Of a stretch of 30,127 bases of DNA, positions 10,008 through 20,641 are shown piece after piece. A program made the translations under genes and the position numbers. The DNA comes from Scleroderma bovista (Eukaryota > Basidiomycota > Agaricomycetes > Boletales > Sclerodermataceae): NCBI GenBank assembly GCA_037178675.1, contig JAYMGJ010000129.1, forward strand, positions 1-30,127, given 5' to 3'. The number at the start of each line of letters is the position of its first letter. Position 1 is the stretch's first letter. The notes under the pieces were generated by a model. That model was not told the origin of the DNA, did no database searches, and saw nothing but the letters and a program-made list of their open reading frames with translations.

Positions 10008-10737
10008 CTACTCATTTGTGCCTCTCCATAATCTATCCGCGGATGCCGCCCATTTGTCCTCCAGTTCATCCCCTGCATCGGTCAAATATTCCACCATAGC
10101 CATGCGGTCAACCAGATGTTGCAACACCATGTTTTGATGAAAGATCTTCTCATCAGTTTCTTCCAACATTTGCTCGGTTTGTAGTCGGAGATCCTTCAGG
10201 CCGATGTGGGGGGTTTCTGGGACATCAAATAAAGCCGGGATTGCAAAGTCCCCAGGCTATTGACAATGTTATTAGCTTATCATCGCACATGAATGTAACC
10301 TTACCTGGTATTCGGCAAAGAATTTCTCCGCCTCTGTGACCAGCTGGGTGAAGGTTGTCCGTGGTATATCTCCGCTATTCCCCCACACCCACCACTCCCG
10401 CGGTGTACTGTGTGTGCTGCGGACTCTAGCCTCCCGATGATACACCTTGAATACATTTATTTCTTTGATTTGTTCCATCCTTGCATCACTAGCCCCTTTC
10501 TGTTGCACGCGGCAAGTAGCTGCTCCAAAAGTGCCTACATGGGGGATATGGTCATATTCAAAGTTTCAATATGGAAGAACACACCACTTCTGCGTGAACA
10601 TGTCCATACCAGTTGATCTTCTCCAGAATGGCATGGTCACTGCTTTGCTGCAAAGAATACACGAACCGCCTGAATTGGATGCCGATATATTGCAATGTCA
10701 GGGACAGCCTGCGCGCAACAATTGCTTCAGAATCCAT
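10008..10737 (-). CDS. Unrecognised spliced gene between KDZ remnant and TET/JBP gene
   Basis: Three-exon model on the minus strand: 10737-10585, 10499-10305, 10256-10008, giving 198 aa and ending DRLWRGTNE. The intron 10257-10304 is well supported: donor GTAAGG, branch-like CTAATAAC, acceptor AATAG, 48 bp. The first intron (10500-10584, donor GTGTGT, acceptor AACAG) is chosen because it keeps phase and removes stops; other acceptors exist. The protein begins MDSEAIVARRL and is rich in charged helices (TEQMLEETDEKIF, DRMAMVEYL), with a central EWWVWGNSG. No catalytic motif or known domain is seen. It is divergent from the TET/JBP gene (450 bp between starts) and convergent with the KDZ tail, so it is likely part of the same transposon. 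A decayed gene cannot be excluded. Confidence 0.5.
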
Positions 10738-11186
10738 CAATGCAGGATCAGGATCAAAGGTCAATATTTATAATAGAATCTCTCATATTCCCACGTGCCA
10801 CTGGACCATTGTTCCTCAAACAATGATCACGGTACAATTAAAAGTTAGTTATTTCCGCGGACACAAAATTACTGCCACATTGCTTCCATTCAAATCTGAT
10901 TGGTTTATCATTTGTGTTCCAATTTGAATGAGATATATCAGTTCAGCAGTGGCTACCCATGGTCAGCATATAGGTTGTTCCCTGGCATGGCTAAATTCCA
11001 TTTTTGCAATTGGTAGGGATATTTGGCAGTTATTGTTATTGTTATTTATTTTCAATTGGTGACTGATTTCAGTAATTGGTGACCGATTCCTGCCATATCC
11101 TGATTGCCGCGGCATGGGATCCCAGGATAGGTCAATACGCATTCTGGCATATCTTCCTTTCTTTTCCCCTCAATTCAATCCCCTCC
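10738..11186. promoter_or_regulatory. Divergent intergenic region, presumed bidirectional promoter
   Basis: A 449-bp AT-rich gap between the starts of the minus-strand gene and the TET/JBP gene. It holds repeats of 'aattggtgac' (11051-11088) and 'ttattgttattgttattt' (11031-11048). No coding signal. A shared promoter is inferred from geometry alone. Confidence 0.4.
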
Positions 11187-12448
11187 ATGGCTAGTCCTGT
11201 GTCATATCCGACCAACTATGCGCTCTCTCAATGTGTTGCTGGATACATGCAACGGCGCTTTTGTTCTTTGGCATTCTGGGACTCACTCCCTGCGGTACCT
11301 CCCATTCCTCTTGATCTCCCTGTTGACCTTTCGGTTGGGATGCATCAAATGGTGGCCACTTTGGTCACTGCATATCAAAATCGAGGTATGTATTTCCAAT
11401 ATCTATTTGGCAAGGTACTTATGTGTTTCTAGTTGAGTCTGGTGTGGACCTCTTGAGACTGGCGGAGTCATTGGCAGCAATGGAGCCTGGTACCAATGTG
11501 GATAGGGAGCAGTCCTTCCTTTCCAAGTTCGCTCCAACTCTCTCTGGTGTCCTGGATGAACCCTCTATTATTTTGGGGGAGGGTGGGACCGTAGCACTCT
11601 GGTATCTCCCTGGTGCCCTGGCACGCCCAACACAGGTATGCCCCAATACTGCCTATTTTTGACCATGTTCATTAATAAATGCAGGCAAATATTCTGCATG
11701 CTTTAAGTCCGCTTCATACACAACCAGCCAGCAGTATAACTGGGCGGACCTGGCGATCAGAACCGCGGTATTTTAATAGGGAAGATAGGCAAGTGACCGG
11801 GTGTCTGGAGTTATCTCCTGCAAGGCACCAGATGGGTCATTATGTGGGTATATATCTATTATCGGATGGACCTACTCATCATCCCATATTCAGCATGAAA
11901 ATGCCTCTATATCAGCAGACCTTAACACACCTGCGGGATTTCAGTGGCTGCAAGATATGATATATCCTTCTGCCATCGTATCGGGTGCGTTGTCGATTAT
12001 GCATCCACAGCTCTATGAGGACGGTATGCGAGGAATGAGTACATTGGAGGATTGGTCTTCTATGTATGACCCGGTAATGAACCGCGCCCTATCCCTCTGG
12101 CCTACTGCATTCACCAATATTTCCCTTATCGCCAATCAGTCAACCCCACTTCACCGTGACCCCCAGTCACGTGCCAGCTGGTACGACGTCATTGTCAATG
12201 TTGGGGAATACACCGATTGTGTAATGGCCATCCCCACCCTCGGCATCGAGCTAGTCTATAAGCCAGGTACCGCGGTTGCATTCTCCGGGAGGCTCCTCCG
12301 GCATGGGGTCAATGCTGTTGAAGGAAACCGGTATTGTTTGACTTACTATATGAGGGATAATATCCATCAGTGGGCACATGTTCCACGGTGTGCCGACTGG
12401 ATGAGGATCAATGGTGTGGAGCATTTGTTGAGGGCTACTGTAGTGTAA
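11187..12448 (+). CDS. TET/JBP-like 2OG-Fe(II) dioxygenase, apparently intact
   Basis: Four exons (11187-11385, 11433-11635, 11685-11843, 11894-12448) with introns of 47, 49 and 50 bp give 371 aa with no frame break. The start ATG is in 'ctccatggc'. The third intron uses donor GTGGGT; the decayed copy has GTGAGT at the same site. TET/JBP enzymes oxidise the methyl group of 5-methylcytosine (or thymine) in DNA using Fe(II), 2-oxoglutarate and O2. Iron ligands by position: H274 and D276 in PLHRDPQSRASWYD, and H324 in SGRLLRHGVN; R333 in EGNRYCLTYYMRDN is the likely 2OG-binding Arg. Upstream signatures ILGEGGTVALWYLPGAL (exon 2) and GCLELSPARHQMGH (exon 3) fit the fungal TET/JBP expansions linked to KDZ and Plavaka transposons. 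Neighbours: KDZ tail upstream, satellite repeats downstream. Activity and substrate are inferred. No nuclear signal or DNA-binding domain is evident. Confidence 0.88.
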
Positions 12449-12779
12449 ATACATGGAGGTACTTGTAGAAATATGATTGTCATAGAAAATTTACTAAAAA
12501 ATCTTAAAATATGGTCATGACTTACTTAGTGACTTATCCTGTGCTCTGGCTGTCTGGAAGTGAGCCATTCTGCCGCGACTGCTTTTAGGGAACATCTCCT
12601 GAGCATTCATTAACTTACCCACCTGTATATTTTGGTACATCAATAGCATCCCTGGGGCCTTTATAGATAAATCATTGTGCCATAGCTTAGGCACCATTAC
12701 CCTGCCGCGGCTTTGTCCTAAACCGGATTCCAGCCCACCCCTCATTCCTGGGATTGCAAGATATGGGCTCATCCATATT
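12449..12779. other. Gene-free spacer after the TET/JBP gene
   Basis: AT-rich 3' flank with 'gacttacttagtgacttatc' near 12518 and no convincing open frame or clear terminator. It probably contains the 3' UTR. Confidence 0.4.
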
Positions 12780-13740
12780 AGACAGTAAATTTAATATCAG
12801 CCCACCTATTATACTTGAAGCTGCAAACTATAGGCCCTCTTATATGGTAGGGGACAGTATATTTGTAGCCTACCCATGACACACGGGATTGTGGAATTAC
12901 ATTTGGGCTTACTCGTATCCCATTGCAACAATCAGTTCTCAGCCCACTGGTACTACTCCGTGTTAATGTATGCGGGCTCACCTGTTTGTTAGGGGACACA
13001 ATTATTTTGGCTGACCCGATACACACGGGACCATAGAAAAACAGCCCTTTCTATACACCATATGACCATGCTTGCCCCAGCCCACCAATTCTACACAACA
13101 TCAATGAATATGGGCCCACTCACACAACAAGGGCCAGTGTTATTTGGGCCCACCTATATCATAGTGGACAATAAATATACAGCCCATCGGTGTCATATGG
13201 GATGATTAAATTTTGAATGGGCTCACCTGTATCCAATTGAAACAATGAATTCTCAGCCCACTCGTGCTACCTGTGTCAATGTATGGGGGCTCACCTGTTT
13301 GTCAGGGGACAGCATTCCCTCGGCTGACCCGTGTCACACGGGACCATATAATAACAGCCCTATCATACACCATGTGTACATGCATATCACAGCCCACTCG
13401 TGCTATACGACAGCAAAGAATATGTGCCTGCCAAAACTGTAGGGGACAGTGGTATGTGGGCTGACCTATAGCATAGGGACATTATATACACAGCCCACCT
13501 GTGTTATACGGGATGATTAAATGATACATGGGCTCACCTGTATCCCATTGGAACAAGCCACTATCAGCTCACTTGTACTACTTGGTGTCATTGTATACAA
13601 GGCTCACCTGTTTGTTAGGGTACAGTAGTAATCTGGCTGACCCGTATCTATGGGTCCATATAATAACTGCCCATCCATTTTACATGGGGTGGTGTAATAT
13701 CACCATCCCCCTATAAGAAGGATGATGGAATAATATATGC
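12780..13740. repeat. 313-bp tandem repeat, three units
   Basis: The segment 'ggctcacctgtttgt' starts at 12975, 13288 and 13601, exact spacing of 313 bp. Within each unit follow 'ggctgacccgt', a short gap and 'gggaccatataataac'. The half-units 'agcccac' and 'gggctcac' alternate as near-inverted motifs. Diverged units of the same kind reach to about 13810 and reappear at 15890-16080. Most likely a subterminal satellite of the neighbouring DNA transposon. Confidence 0.85.
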
Positions 13741-13969
13741 GCTCACGTGGAGCTCATTGGCACACATATTTGTGTGCTACTATGGAACATGGGCCCACTA
13801 AGCCTGCCTTTATTCCACCCGCGGGTAATCCATAGTTCTGGAACTGAATAGCCAACTAGTGGTGATAAACTTGTGGTAGTATTTTGTTGTGATCAATTGA
13901 GATAGCCAAATGCCTGATGGTCAACCACTCCCGGTTGCCCGCGGTCTTCCTGTGGTGGCATTGATAAAG

Positions 13970-14137
13970 GAATTTCTTGTCAACTACTGAGAGTAAAGGC
14001 CAAGTAGGTTTTCCATCTCTGTTGGAATCCATAGTGGTTGGTGGTCAACCAACAGGAGGCAGTAAACCCATGGTAGTGAAGCCAGTGCTGCTGACAGAGT
14101 GGTTGAATCACCCCTTATTGTATGTACTGGTACTTCT
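13970..14137. repeat. First unit of the ggttggatcacccc repeat
   Basis: It carries 'catggtagtgaagccagt' and 'tggttgaatcaccccttat' as in the array at 14704-15880. The unit is interrupted by the MITE at 14146; joining 14145 to 14704 restores a continuous repeat. Confidence 0.6.
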
Positions 14138-14145
14138 CCCGCAGT

Positions 14146-14695
14146 TAGAGTTTAAAAGTCCAGTCCATAGGACCACAAAAAGACCAGAAACTGGACTGGA
14201 CTGGACTGGTCGCAACCGGACTGCAGTTGCCAGTTGCCTACTTTTGAGAATGATGAAAAAGACTGGTTGCAACCGGTTGCAACCGCATTATGTAAGCAAT
14301 ACATATATGGTATAAAAACCCCTATATTACAGGCTAATTTTGGCCTGCAGTGGGTCTTAAGGGGTGTAAAACTGATCTTTTTGGATGAAATATGGCACAA
14401 ATAAATATATAATGACTGGTATATAATTACTACAGTCTATAAATAGTATTTAGATGCTATCTGACACACCTTTGATGTGAAAAACATCAATAAAATGCAA
14501 AAAAACCGGTTTTTTAGTGGTTTGGACTGGTTTTTTTAGCAGTTTTGGACCGGTCTTTTTGAAAACCGGTTGCAACCACTTTGGACCAGTCTTTAAGCAG
14601 TCCATGAACCATTCCCAGGCTTCCAAAAGGGGTCCAGTCTGGTCCTCTTCCAAAAAAGGCAAAAAAACCGGACTGGACTGGACTTTTAAACTCTA
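14146..14695. mobile_element. hAT-type MITE, copy 1 (550 bp)
   Basis: Ends are perfect inverted repeats beginning TAGAGTTTAAAAGTCCAGTC. An 8-bp target duplication CCCGCAGT flanks it (14138-14145 and 14696-14703). An 8-bp duplication and a TAGAG end (consensus YARNG) mark the hAT superfamily. No transposase is encoded, so it is non-autonomous. Inside are many GGACTGG/CCAGTCC and ACCGGTT motifs that can fold. It is near identical to the element at 25965-26515 (five substitutions and one A-run indel). Confidence 0.95.
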
Positions 14696-14703
14696 CCCGC
14701 AGT

Positions 14704-15880
14704 AGATCACTTGGTAAATATCCAACCGGCTGTAATCCATCCATGGTAGTAGAGCCAGTACTGCTAGCCCACACATTACCTTTGCATTCCGGTAAATCAA
14801 TTAATGCGCATTGGTAGTGAAGTCATGGTTGTCAACCTGGTGGCCTCAACCTAGTAAGTTAACCCGCAGTATGTTAACCACAGTATGTCACCCCCTGTCC
14901 ACCCGGTAGGATAGCCCTTGACAGGTTTGGTTGGATCACCCCTTACTATATGTACTGTTACTTGTCTTCTCTAGCCAACCAATTACCTAGTGAATCTATT
15001 AATGTACATTGGTAGTGAAAGCCATGGAGACTGGGTTGACTGAAAGTATCAAGCCGACCCACGGTAAGTGAACCCGCGGTAGGTGGTAAGGTCAACCCCT
15101 GTAATCCATCCGTGGTAGGACAGCCCTTGGCAGAGTTGGTTGGATCACCACTTACTAGACGTACTGGTAGTGTCTTCTATGGCCAACCAATTACCTTTGC
15201 ATTTCAGTGAATCTATTAATGTACATGGGTAGTGAAAGCCATGGAGTGGAGTCGACCTGGTTTACAGAGGTATTGAGTCAACCCGTGGTAAGGAAACCTG
15301 CGGGAGGTAAACCTGCGGTAAGTCAATTCCTGATAAGTCAACCCATGGTTTGTCACCCTCTGTGATCCATGGTAGGTCAACCTTTGACAGGGTTGGGTGG
15401 ATCACCCCTTCCTAGACATACTGGTACTGGTCTTTTCTAGCCAACCCATTACCTTTGCATTCCAGTCAATCTATTAATGTTCATTGGATGTTGTCAAAGC
15501 CATGGTAGTCAAACTAGTTGACCGGACGGAGTGAGCCAACCCATGGTAGGACAGCCTGCGGTAGGTCTACCTGCTTCAATCCATCCGCGGTAGAATAGGC
15601 CCTGGCAGGGTGGTTGGATCACCCCTGTCAACCCGTGGTAGGACAGCCTGCAGTAGGACCCCCTGCTTCAATCCATCCACGGTAGAACAAGCCCTGGCAG
15701 GGTGGTTGGATCACCCCTGTAAACCCGTGGTAGGTCCCCCTGCTTCAACCCATCCGCAGTAGAACACGCCCTGGCAGGGTTGGTTGGATCACCCCTTACT
15801 AGATGTATTGGTACTTGTCTTTGCCAGCCAACCCATTACCTTTGCATTACAGTAATCCTGGGCTGGTCCATTAATGTGCA
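14704..15880. repeat. Tandem repeat array, ~210-250-bp units and a 92-bp short unit
   Basis: The phrase 'ggttggatcaccc' recurs near 14929, 15138, 15387, 15613, 15705 and 15785, and 'tctattaatgtacattgg' near 14994, 15211 and 15470. Spacing is first 210-250 bp, then about 92 and 80 bp where a shorter unit ('ccctggcagggtggttggat') has amplified. There is no coding potential. Together with the 313-bp array it forms about 3 kb of satellite between the KDZ/TET block and the Plavaka block. Confidence 0.8.
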
Positions 15881-15884
15881 TTGG

Positions 15885-16080
15885 AGTAAAATCCTGGCTG
15901 GCCCATATGACATGGTGACAACAACTATATCCCTATCCATCACACCTCCTTAAACACCATCATAGCCCACCGAAATCACATGGTGACAATATTGGTGTGT
16001 GTAGCCCACCCGTGTTACATGATAATAGTTAATGCTGGGCTTGTCCTCCGCTGGCCTGTGACACACGGCCAATTTTCACC
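15885..16080. repeat. Repeat whose inverted copy lies at 27180-27380
   Basis: 'gcccatatgacatggtgacaac', 'cacctccttaaacaccat' and 'agcccacccgtgttacat' can be aligned to the reverse complement of 27190-27350. The pair brackets the Plavaka/RNA14 block. Confidence 0.6.
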
Positions 16081-16640
16081 CTCGTCTGACCGTGTTACAC
16101 GTGACAAAGTAGGTGCATTATGTGAATTACTTGGCATTTGGTGACCAAGTCAAAATAAGATATTAAGTCACCTAAGTGACATAAGCCATTACTGCTGAAA
16201 TGCTTGGTGACTTGCTCAGCTTATAGGTGTAGGCTTAATTCACAAAGCATTCAAAGTTCACAAGTATTCAAGTCACAAAGTTCACCAAGTTCACCAAGTA
16301 TTGAAGTACATTAGGTACAATACTGTATTAAAAATGGGTGGATGCAAAGAGAAATTGACAGCACGAAACATGATTAAAAATGATGGTAAGGGAAAATCAG
16401 TGACAAGAAACAGATTAAAAGCAGACAGCATGAAGCATGATAAAAAAAAAGGCGGGACAGCAATGCAAGTACTAGAGCAGAGTTCGGCGAGAGGAAGTGT
16501 TGTGTGGCTGTGTGAGGGGACAGCCGGAGGGACAGAGTGGTAAGAAGCGCATGTGCAGAACAGCGGGCATATGCAGGAGAGAAACAAAATGTCAACGGTC
16601 AGTCCAGAATAGCTATGATCACGAATGGCCAGCGCACCAG
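16081..16640. other. Gene-free subterminal sequence left of the Plavaka gene pair
   Basis: AT-rich, with short repeats of 'aagtcac', 'ttcacaaag' and 'ttcaccaagt' (16240-16300), like the ACTTAA-rich stretch at 26940-27170. It probably contains the 3' UTR of the minus-strand gene and transposon subterminal motifs. The short open frames at 16290-16650 on both strands have no recognisable features. Confidence 0.45.
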
Positions 16641-19053
16641 TCAACAAAAATCGTAGATATCCATGGCACTGTCCTCCTCATCCGAGATGCTGACAGGAAT
16701 TTTATCTTTCCCCTTTGTGCTGATTTTCACGTAGCACTCCGTTTCCTCGATGATTTTCATGAAATTTTCATCTGAAAGTTCCGTAATCGGCCGCAGATAT
16801 TTCCTTGACGTGTCGCCCCATGTTTGAACATTGAATCCGCATCCCTCGCCATCTGGAATGATGGCCTCCCATGTTGAAAGCACGTCGGGTTTCAAAACGA
16901 TTCCACACTTCTGTGGCTTCATTCCGGGTTGGATTTGATTGAGCTGTAGGTGGCCATGCGCGGCTAAGGACAAGGCTCGATAAACCTAAACAAGTTAGTT
17001 GATCAGTAACAATGCAACAGGATGAACTTACGGCGGTGACAGAAAGAGCAAGCCCTACTCGTGCTGTAATGCTTTCGCTATCTAACGCGGGGGATCTGCA
17101 CACTGCCGGCCACAAAGTTGAAGTGCGAGGCAAATGTCTGTAAAATAAAAGGGTTTTGCCAAATCCCTGTCCATTCCTACAAAACATTAGATCAGATAGC
17201 GACAGTATTATACAACACACCTTATAGTCGTCACCATCATTGTGGTTGAATAAGAAACGGTTGCGGTGGAGCATGGCCCCTGCAAATTCTTCGCGCTCTT
17301 CCTTGTCGCGAAGCTCGGGGCTCTGGATGAAGAACATTGAAACGACCATCAATGCAGTCGCCACAAAGCCACTTCGCCATTCATTTATGCGTTGTTTCGC
17401 CTACAGTCCGAAGAATAGAATTGTTGGCAATGGCGTGACAATCAAGACATTAAGCTGACTTACCACATGATATACTGCGCCCTTCAGAGTGATCTCATGC
17501 TTGATTTTGTCGCGGTAAACCTCATTCCAAATCAGTTGCATCGCATTTTGGAATTCGGTTGGCTCAATACTCCATGGGTCCACATAGCCCCCACACCAGT
17601 GTGCAAGCGTAGGTATGTAGACGCCACGCCAGGTGTTTCTGTCTTGGCATCCAGGTGGAAGGTGTTGGTTATTAAACTTACCGCTGGAACCTTTTCCTGA
17701 AAGAACTACTGCCCCATCTTGCTTCGTTTTAAGCTGTTTGGATGGGGGGGCGCTGGTTGGTGGAAGAGTTTCCACATTCGACTGCCATTGTCGGAATCAA
17801 TCACTCAGATTTATGTAGTATTAATAACATACCTTGGAGAGAGAAGACCGTTTACTGCCTCTTGGTTGAGAGGGTTGGACGTCCTGATGCCTGTGCTCAC
17901 CACCCTTGTCGATTGCTTCATCATCTGGGCTGAACCACAATGATACCTCGCTTTTCAGAGGCCTCGCCGCTACTGAAGACCTCACGGGAATATGTGGTTG
18001 GGAGGGTGGCGGCGGGGTGACAGAAGAGGATTGGGTGTCATTGAGATCGATGACTTCTACGGATACCTGTTCAACCGAGTCATACAAGACACTCCAGTAT
18101 CAGTGATCAAGGAATAACTTACACCCCATTCTTTTATGGTCCCTTCCTGAGCAGGGTTGGTAAATTCTGTTGTATCGTCGTCTTCATTGAGGTAGGAAAC
18201 AGGTTGATCTGGGCCAACGGCACTTGCAGGCATGGCCGGTGGCTGGGTTGCAATGGAACAAGATGATCTAGTACTGCCCTTGACCTTGACCCCAAGGGAC
18301 TTAGAGTGTGCAAACGAATTTGGTGCGCTTGTAATGCGGGAAGCGCTTGTTCGTGTGCTACCTGTACCACTTGTCACATTGTTCTGCGCCCAGTCCCTTA
18401 CCCTGCCAAAGCCAGCAGCACCTTCTTTCGCAGAGCTAGATGCATCAAACAGATCCCAGTAAAAAAGGACAGTTTCCATGAGTAACAGCATCTGAGGTGA
18501 TGAGTATAGATGGAAAAATAACTAACACCGTGCTATTCCCAGGGAATTGATGCAAAGAAGTCCGAGCAGCCTCAACAAGATCGTGTGTTGTCATCTTTTG
18601 GACACTCCGCTTCTTCATTTTGACAGCCTTATCAGGGACTTCTTCATCTTCCTCTCCGTTGTTTCTCCCCATGTTGTCCATGCCATCGCCCAGAGAAATT
18701 TGAGCGTCCAGCTCACTGGCATCTAGAAAATGGCTCTGGTAAGTCCTATCGGCTAACCTATTTGCATCTGACTACATACCGTTTGTTGTACTAGGCTGCG
18801 CTTGGGCCGAGTGAGGCCTTGGGTGCCAACGTTTTGTCAGTAAGTTTTTCTCTGCTTCGGTTTCACTGATAAGGGTATCAGCAACTCGTTTGATGGCATG
18901 AGCTTGGGCAGCATCCTGCCTGTTTTTTTCCTGCTCAATGCGAGCATCGTCCTGACGCTTCTGCTCCGAGGTACGGTGCCTTTGCTTCATGTCCAGGACA
19001 ATTCTTCCCGGATGCTGATTAGCATTTTTGGCACAGGTGACAGGACGTGACAT
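16641..19053 (-). pseudogene. Transposon-associated protein, divergent partner of Plavaka; one 1-nt frameshift
   Basis: Eight exons on the minus strand: 19053-18780, 18722-18527, 18435-18123, 18066-17833, 17781-17464, 17400-17221, 17176-17032, 16985-16641. Introns are 44-91 bp, all GT..AG. Ignoring one base, it encodes 667 aa. The start MSRPVTCAKNANQHPGRIVL is followed by a charged, coiled-coil-like stretch, then Ser/Pro-rich linkers, then a globular C-terminal half (YIPTLAHWCGGYVDPW, MQLIWNEVY, RINEWRSGF, LHRNRFLF, FILQTFASHFNF). This pattern recurs in Agaricomycete proteins of unknown function near transposons; I know no biochemical role. The intron 18436-18526 (donor GTTAGT) is preferred over a 37-bp alternative. 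The one fault is an extra base in the G-run 17089-17093 (exon 7), which shifts the frame at QIP-ALDSES. It could be a sequencing error, in which case the gene is intact. Confidence 0.72.
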
Positions 19054-19216
19054 GAGTGAGAAAAACTGGTAATGCTTGAATAGTGAGGGAGTCAGGTAAT
19101 GTTGACTTTCTGTGTGCCTTTTCGATTCACAACTGAGCTCTCTTCCCATCCGCTGTCAGCTTCCTTCAAGGTTCTATCCATCCCACCCTTCTTTTATCCC
19201 TTGCTCCAGCAGTCAA
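19054..19216. promoter_or_regulatory. 163-bp head-to-head promoter of the Plavaka gene pair
   Basis: Only 163 bp separate the two start codons. The stretch is pyrimidine-rich on the plus strand (19150-19210), as often seen upstream of fungal starts. A shared bidirectional promoter is inferred from spacing. Confidence 0.5.
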
Positions 19217-20641
19217 ATGCAGCCCACCAGACGCGGATATACTGCCCATCAAATTCCCTGTCGATATGCCAGCTGTGGTCGCTGGTTTAAGTCAGCTACA
19301 GGCCTAAAGACACACTTACATTCCATCCACAGTCATGACTTCAATGTACGCAATGACACTGAACAGCCACTTCCGCCAGATGTGGTGCAGGAATACCACG
19401 GGAAATTAACTGGTTTGTCCTCTCCATTAGTACTTTCTGTCATTAAATCACACCCCACAGGAAAGATTTGCGGTGCAAATGGCATGGATTTGCCTGAAGG
19501 CACACCGCCTCTTCCCCACACTCTGCAGGGTCAAGATGACTGGACCCCATATCGGAACCAACTTGAGTTTGAGACCGCCAAGCACCTCTTTTCCGATGCG
19601 CAGATATCGGCAGGTAAAATCGACAACTTACTTTACTTATGGGGATTGTCTCTTGCAGTACATCAGGATAAACCACCATTCGCCGATCACAAGGACCTCT
19701 ATGAAACCATCGACTCAACCCCAATAGGTGATGCGCCATGGAAAAGCTTTGGAGTCAGGTATAATGATAGCTCTGGATGGATCAGACTTATGACATCTGG
19801 TACCGCGATCCTCGTGCAGTTATCAAGAACATTTTTTCGAATGCGGATTTTGATGGAGAAATTGACTACGTGCCATATCGTGATTTTTTGGAAGATGGCT
19901 CACGTAGATATAAGGACTTTATGTCAGGCGATTGGGCCTGGGAGCAGGCGGTGAGTAACATTTCATTAATCATTAATCATTATGGTAGCCGTGGTTACTA
20001 ACAGTCTTTCTAGGATGAAATTGCCCAAGATCCTCGAGCAGATGGGGCAACATTTGTCCCCATTATTCTTGGGAGCAACAAAACCACTGTCTCCATCGCC
20101 ACTGGCCAGAATGACTACTGGCCAGTGTATCTTTCCATCGGCAATGTTCAGAACCATGTCCGGCGGTGTCACGCACCAAACAGGTTTGGTACAGTGAACA
20201 TGGAAGATAACACCTATATCAAATGATCCTTATGCGAAGGATAAGCACGACGGACCCTCATTGTAGCCATCTATCGCACAAGAACCGCCAAGAAGCAGAA
20301 GAAACTGAAGGAATAATGTCAATTGTGGTATGAGAAAGGAATGCACACGTCTGCAGTCCAACTCCCATACCAGAACGATCAAAGAAGCCGAAGAATTGAT
20401 GGAGAAATGAAGGAGAAAGAGAAGAAATGATTTTTAGCGCCCAAATGTCATTTTTAGGTGCCCAGTGCTGGCATTCCGATATTTTGAATAGCTCCGTCGT
20501 TTCTGAAGCTATCAGGCACGTGACTATACCGTCAGAACGCCTAGAGCGTGGTCTATCTGCCTGTCAAGTTCCGACGCAAATCCGTTCATTTCCCACGGAG
20601 ATATTCCCCCTGCAATCCAGACATTCACTTCATTGCTCACT

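Noticed and set aside
11844..11893. Reading through the third TET/JBP intron as coding
   Set aside because: Both continuous frames diverge from the pattern. The inverted copy has GTGAGT and CAG at the same sites, and splicing joins QMGHY to HENAS in frame.
14514..14774. Open frames over the MITE, repeated at 26334-26582
   Set aside because: They occur in both copies only because the MITE sequence is duplicated; they run across its ends into unrelated DNA.
12780..15880. CRISPR-like array
   Set aside because: Units of 92-313 bp lack the short-repeat, unique-spacer structure, and the context is a eukaryotic transposon region.
16291..16775. Possible small gene left of the Plavaka partner
   Set aside because: Open on both strands, low complexity, no introns or motifs, and it overlaps the 3' end of the partner gene.
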